Source: DASVEE01 sp036399695
GTDB taxonomy: Bacteria; Acidobacteriota; Thermoanaerobaculia; Gp7-AA8
NCBI GenBank assembly: GCA_036399695.1
Contig: DASWMP010000287.1
Span: forward strand, 1-13,354
Length of the DNA: 13,354 bases
Direction: 5' to 3'
Below, piece after piece: positions 11,809-13,354 of the stretch (positions within the stretch are counted from its first letter, which is position 1; each line of letters starts with the position of its first letter). Under the pieces are notes generated by a model. It had not been told where the DNA came from, did no database searches, and saw nothing but the letters and a program-made list of their open reading frames with translations. Made by a program: the position numbers and the translations under genes.

Positions 11809-12466
11809 CGAGATCCGCGCCAACCTGCGCGACCTCGAGGCGCGCATCGCCGCCGCCTGCGAGCGGGGAGGGCGGCGCCGCGAAGAGGTGCTCCTCATCG
11901 CCGTCACCAAGACCTTCCCGGCTGCCGACGTCGTGCACGCGCTGGAGGCCGGAATGACCGACGTCGGCGAGAACCGCGTGCAGGAAGCGCGCGACAAGCA
12001 GCCGTCCGTCACGGCGTCCGGACGCTGGCACCTCATCGGACACCTGCAATCGAACAAAGCCAAAGACGCGGTGCGCCTCTTCGACGTCATCCAGACCGTC
12101 GATTCCGTCGCCCTCGCGGAGAAGCTCGCCCGCGCCGCCGAAGGGCAGGGCAAGCGGCAGGAAGTGCTGATCGAGGTCAACGCCGGACGCGAGCCGCAGA
12201 AGAGCGGCATCGATCCGGCAGAGACCGATGCGCTCGTGAAACAGCTCGCTGCCTTTCCGTCGCTCCAGCTCCGCGGCCTCATGGCCATCCCCCCGGCAGG
12301 GGAGAAGGAAGAGGTCCGTCCCTATTTTCGCGAGCTGCGCACCATGCGCGACGCGCTCGGACTCGAGCATCTTTCGATGGGGATGAGCGATGATTTCGAG
12401 GTGGCGATCGAGGAAGGCTCCACGATGATCCGCCTCGGGCGCGCCATCTTCGGGGCGAGAGGTTAA
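11795..12466 (+). CDS. yggS: YggS/PROSC-family PLP homeostasis protein
   Basis: The protein has 223 aa, a single alanine-racemase-type TIM barrel. The PLP Schiff-base lysine is K39 in LIAVTKTFP. Family motifs GENRVQEA (58-65), WHLIGHLQSNK (78-88) and LSMGMSDDFEVAIEEGSTMIRLGRAIFG (193-220, including the phosphate-binding loop) are all intact. The family (YggS, YlmE, PLPBP) has no known catalytic activity; it buffers pyridoxal phosphate and its loss disturbs amino-acid metabolism. The ATG at 11795 lies within the end of the RNase H gene, preceded by GGAGG at 11780-11784. The next gene, YggT, begins 3 bp after the stop; this pairing is conserved across many phyla (ylmE-ylmG). Confidence 0.94.
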   Translation: MARADEIRANLRDLEARIAAACERGGRRREEVLLIAVTKTFPAADVVHALEAGMTDVGENRVQEARDKQPSVTASGRWHLIGHLQSNKAKDAVRLFDVIQTVDSVALAEKLARAAEGQGKRQEVLIEVNAGREPQKSGIDPAETDALVKQLAAFPSLQLRGLMAIPPAGEKEEVRPYFRELRTMRDALGLEHLSMGMSDDFEVAIEEGSTMIRLGRAIFGARG

Positions 12467-12469
12467 GCC

Positions 12470-12799
12470 GTGCCGTTCCTGAACGTCTTCTTCGAAGCGA
12501 TTCTCTGGATCCTCTCCGCGATCCAGTGGCTGGTCTTCATCTGGGTCCTGCTGAGCTGGATCCTCTTCTTCGCCGGACAGAGCTCGTTCCGCTGGCGCAG
12601 ACGGCAGGCCTACCACTTCCTCGAGCAGCTCAACGACCTCTTCACACGCATGACCCTGCCGCTCCTCCGGCCGTTCCGCCGCCTGCTGCGCCGCTTCAAC
12701 ACGCACGGCATCGACTGGTCCCCGATGCTGCTCCTGCTGGCCATCTTCATCATCCGCGGGCTGGTCGTGGCTCTCTGGCAGACTATACTGAAGCCCTGA
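12470..12799 (+). CDS. yggT: YggT-family membrane protein
   Basis: The protein has 109 aa with two membrane regions: about 5-36 and 84-106. Between them is a basic, amphipathic cytoplasmic segment (FRWRRRQAYHF, LLRPFRRLLRRF) with the RPFRRL motif near a Pro typical of the YggT/YlmG/Ycf19 family. Relatives are linked to nucleoid or chloroplast-DNA distribution and to septum formation, and they regularly neighbour yggS and divIVA. The start is GTG at 12470, three bases after the YggS stop, with GAGAGG at 12457-12462. DivIVA follows after 37 bp. Confidence 0.9.
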   Translation: MPFLNVFFEAILWILSAIQWLVFIWVLLSWILFFAGQSSFRWRRRQAYHFLEQLNDLFTRMTLPLLRPFRRLLRRFNTHGIDWSPMLLLLAIFIIRGLVVALWQTILKP

Positions 12800-12836
12800 A
12801 GTTCATCCCCATGGGTGTGTTGTACGGGAGGGTGAG

Positions 12837-13331
12837 ATGCAAGACCTGACTCCGCTCGAGATCCAGAAACAGACCTTTGCCCGCAGTCTCAAGGGCTACA
12901 ACCCCGACGAAGTACGCGCCTACCTGCACCTCGTCGCCGAAGAAATCGAGCGCCTCGTCCGCGAGAACGACCGCCTCCAGCGCGAGAACTTCATGCTCCG
13001 CGAAGACCTCCAGGACCACTCGAACCGCGAACGCATCCTGAAGGACACGCTCCTCTCCGCGCAGAAGGTGGCGGAGGACGTCACGGCCAACGCCAGGAAG
13101 GAAGCGGAGCTGATCGTCAAAGACGCCGAGCTCCTCTCCGAGCGCCTCATAGCCCAGGCCGCGCAGCGTGTCTCCGACCTGGAGCGCACGATCCAGGACC
13201 TCAAATTCGAGCGCCGCACCGCCCGCCACAAACTCCAGGGCACGATCGGCAACATCCAGCAGATGCTCCAGCTCGACGAAGAGCAGGAAGCCACCGAACT
13301 GCCGATCACGTCGCTTTTCCGGGCGCGGTAA
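12837..13331 (+). CDS. divIVA: DivIVA-domain cell-division/polarity protein
   Basis: The protein has 164 aa. The N-terminal lipid-binding module is clear at residues 4-30 (LTPLEIQKQTFARSLKGYNPDEVRAYL). The membrane-inserting Phe-Arg pair of Bacillus DivIVA corresponds here to L18-K19, a conservative change. The rest is a parallel coiled coil (about 33-70 and 75-150) ending in a short tail. DivIVA senses negatively curved membrane and recruits septal or polar partners. Its position after yggS and yggT reproduces the ylm-divIVA neighbourhood known from Gram-positives; sepF (ylmF) and ylmH are not between them. GGAGG at 12827-12831 gives a good ribosome site for ATG 12837. The stop is 10 bp before the poly-G edge of the window, so the operon's end is not seen. 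Confidence 0.92.
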   Translation: MQDLTPLEIQKQTFARSLKGYNPDEVRAYLHLVAEEIERLVRENDRLQRENFMLREDLQDHSNRERILKDTLLSAQKVAEDVTANARKEAELIVKDAELLSERLIAQAAQRVSDLERTIQDLKFERRTARHKLQGTIGNIQQMLQLDEEQEATELPITSLFRAR

Positions 13332-13341
13332 TCTTGGAGTG
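13331..13341 (+). repeat. Remnant of the interspersed repeat at right window edge
   Basis: ATCTTGGAGTG begins in the DivIVA stop codon and matches the minus-strand reading of 47-57 at the left edge exactly (11 nt). At the left edge it leads into the GCGGTGGC hairpin; here the sequence turns into G only. I infer the same repeat, cut off. Confidence 0.5.
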
Positions 13342-13354
13342 GGGGGGGGGGGGG
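13341..13354 (+). other. Terminal poly-G run, probable assembly/sequencing artefact
   Basis: The last 14 bases are all G. This directly follows the partial interspersed repeat. A homopolymer of this kind at a sequence end is typical of no-signal G calls in two-colour sequencing, or of a broken repeat assembly, rather than of genomic sequence. Confidence 0.6.

Noticed and set aside
12784..12789. TATACT as a promoter for divIVA
   Set aside because: It is a good -10 match but lies in the yggT coding end with no -35 at the proper distance; one hexamer is not enough.

Overview
The window is GC-rich, gene-dense bacterial chromosomal DNA, most likely from an Acidobacteriota member. The main hint is the secreted VWA protein at 1551-2612: Ig-like N-terminus, complete MIDAS site, and a C-terminal tail typical of the 'VWFA-related Acidobacterial domain' family. 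A lipid A biosynthesis N-terminal-domain protein and a lytic transglycosylase fit a diderm envelope. The taxon is an inference from family content, not from a marker gene. No phage, transposase, CRISPR or defence gene is visible; the coding content is mostly conserved housekeeping.

Layout. (1) 1-2612, minus strand: a two-gene operon, VWA protein then TPR protein, joined by an ATGA overlap and ending in a terminator-like repeat at the window edge. (2) 2766-5072, plus: an M20 metallo-hydrolase and a thiolase. (3) 5255-7784, plus: TatD nuclease and a GT2 glycosyltransferase (1-nt overlap), a small LAB_N membrane protein, and an AMMECR1-domain protein. (4) 8004-8933: a membrane-anchored lytic transglycosylase behind a 219-bp leader able to form competing stems. 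(5) 9193-10347: a secreted LysM protein with its own promoter. (6) 10476-10551: a CAU-anticodon tRNA, followed by an intrinsic terminator. (7) 10670-13331: a compact five-gene run (zinc-ribbon coiled coil, RNase H family, YggS, YggT, DivIVA) whose last three genes match the ylmE-ylmG-divIVA division neighbourhood of Gram-positives and cyanobacteria.

The most unusual content is between the genes. Five spacers hold arrays with a strict 7-bp period, arranged as inverted pairs (array, short centre, reverse-complement array). The word differs between loci (CGTTGYC, GAACGCA, GTTTTTG/GTTGTTG twice, GTTGGCG/GTAGGCA), but the period and the hairpin architecture are the same. Two further 7-bp arrays (GTGGTCR, CGATTTC) sit just ahead of two of these pairs without an obvious matching inverted array. 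All lie between co-oriented plus-strand genes and none is inside a gene. A separate 9-bp, frame-preserving repeat sits in the first codons of the TPR gene. Both window ends fall in what looks like the same interspersed hairpin repeat, and the right end dissolves into 14 G, which suggests the contig was broken at repeat copies.
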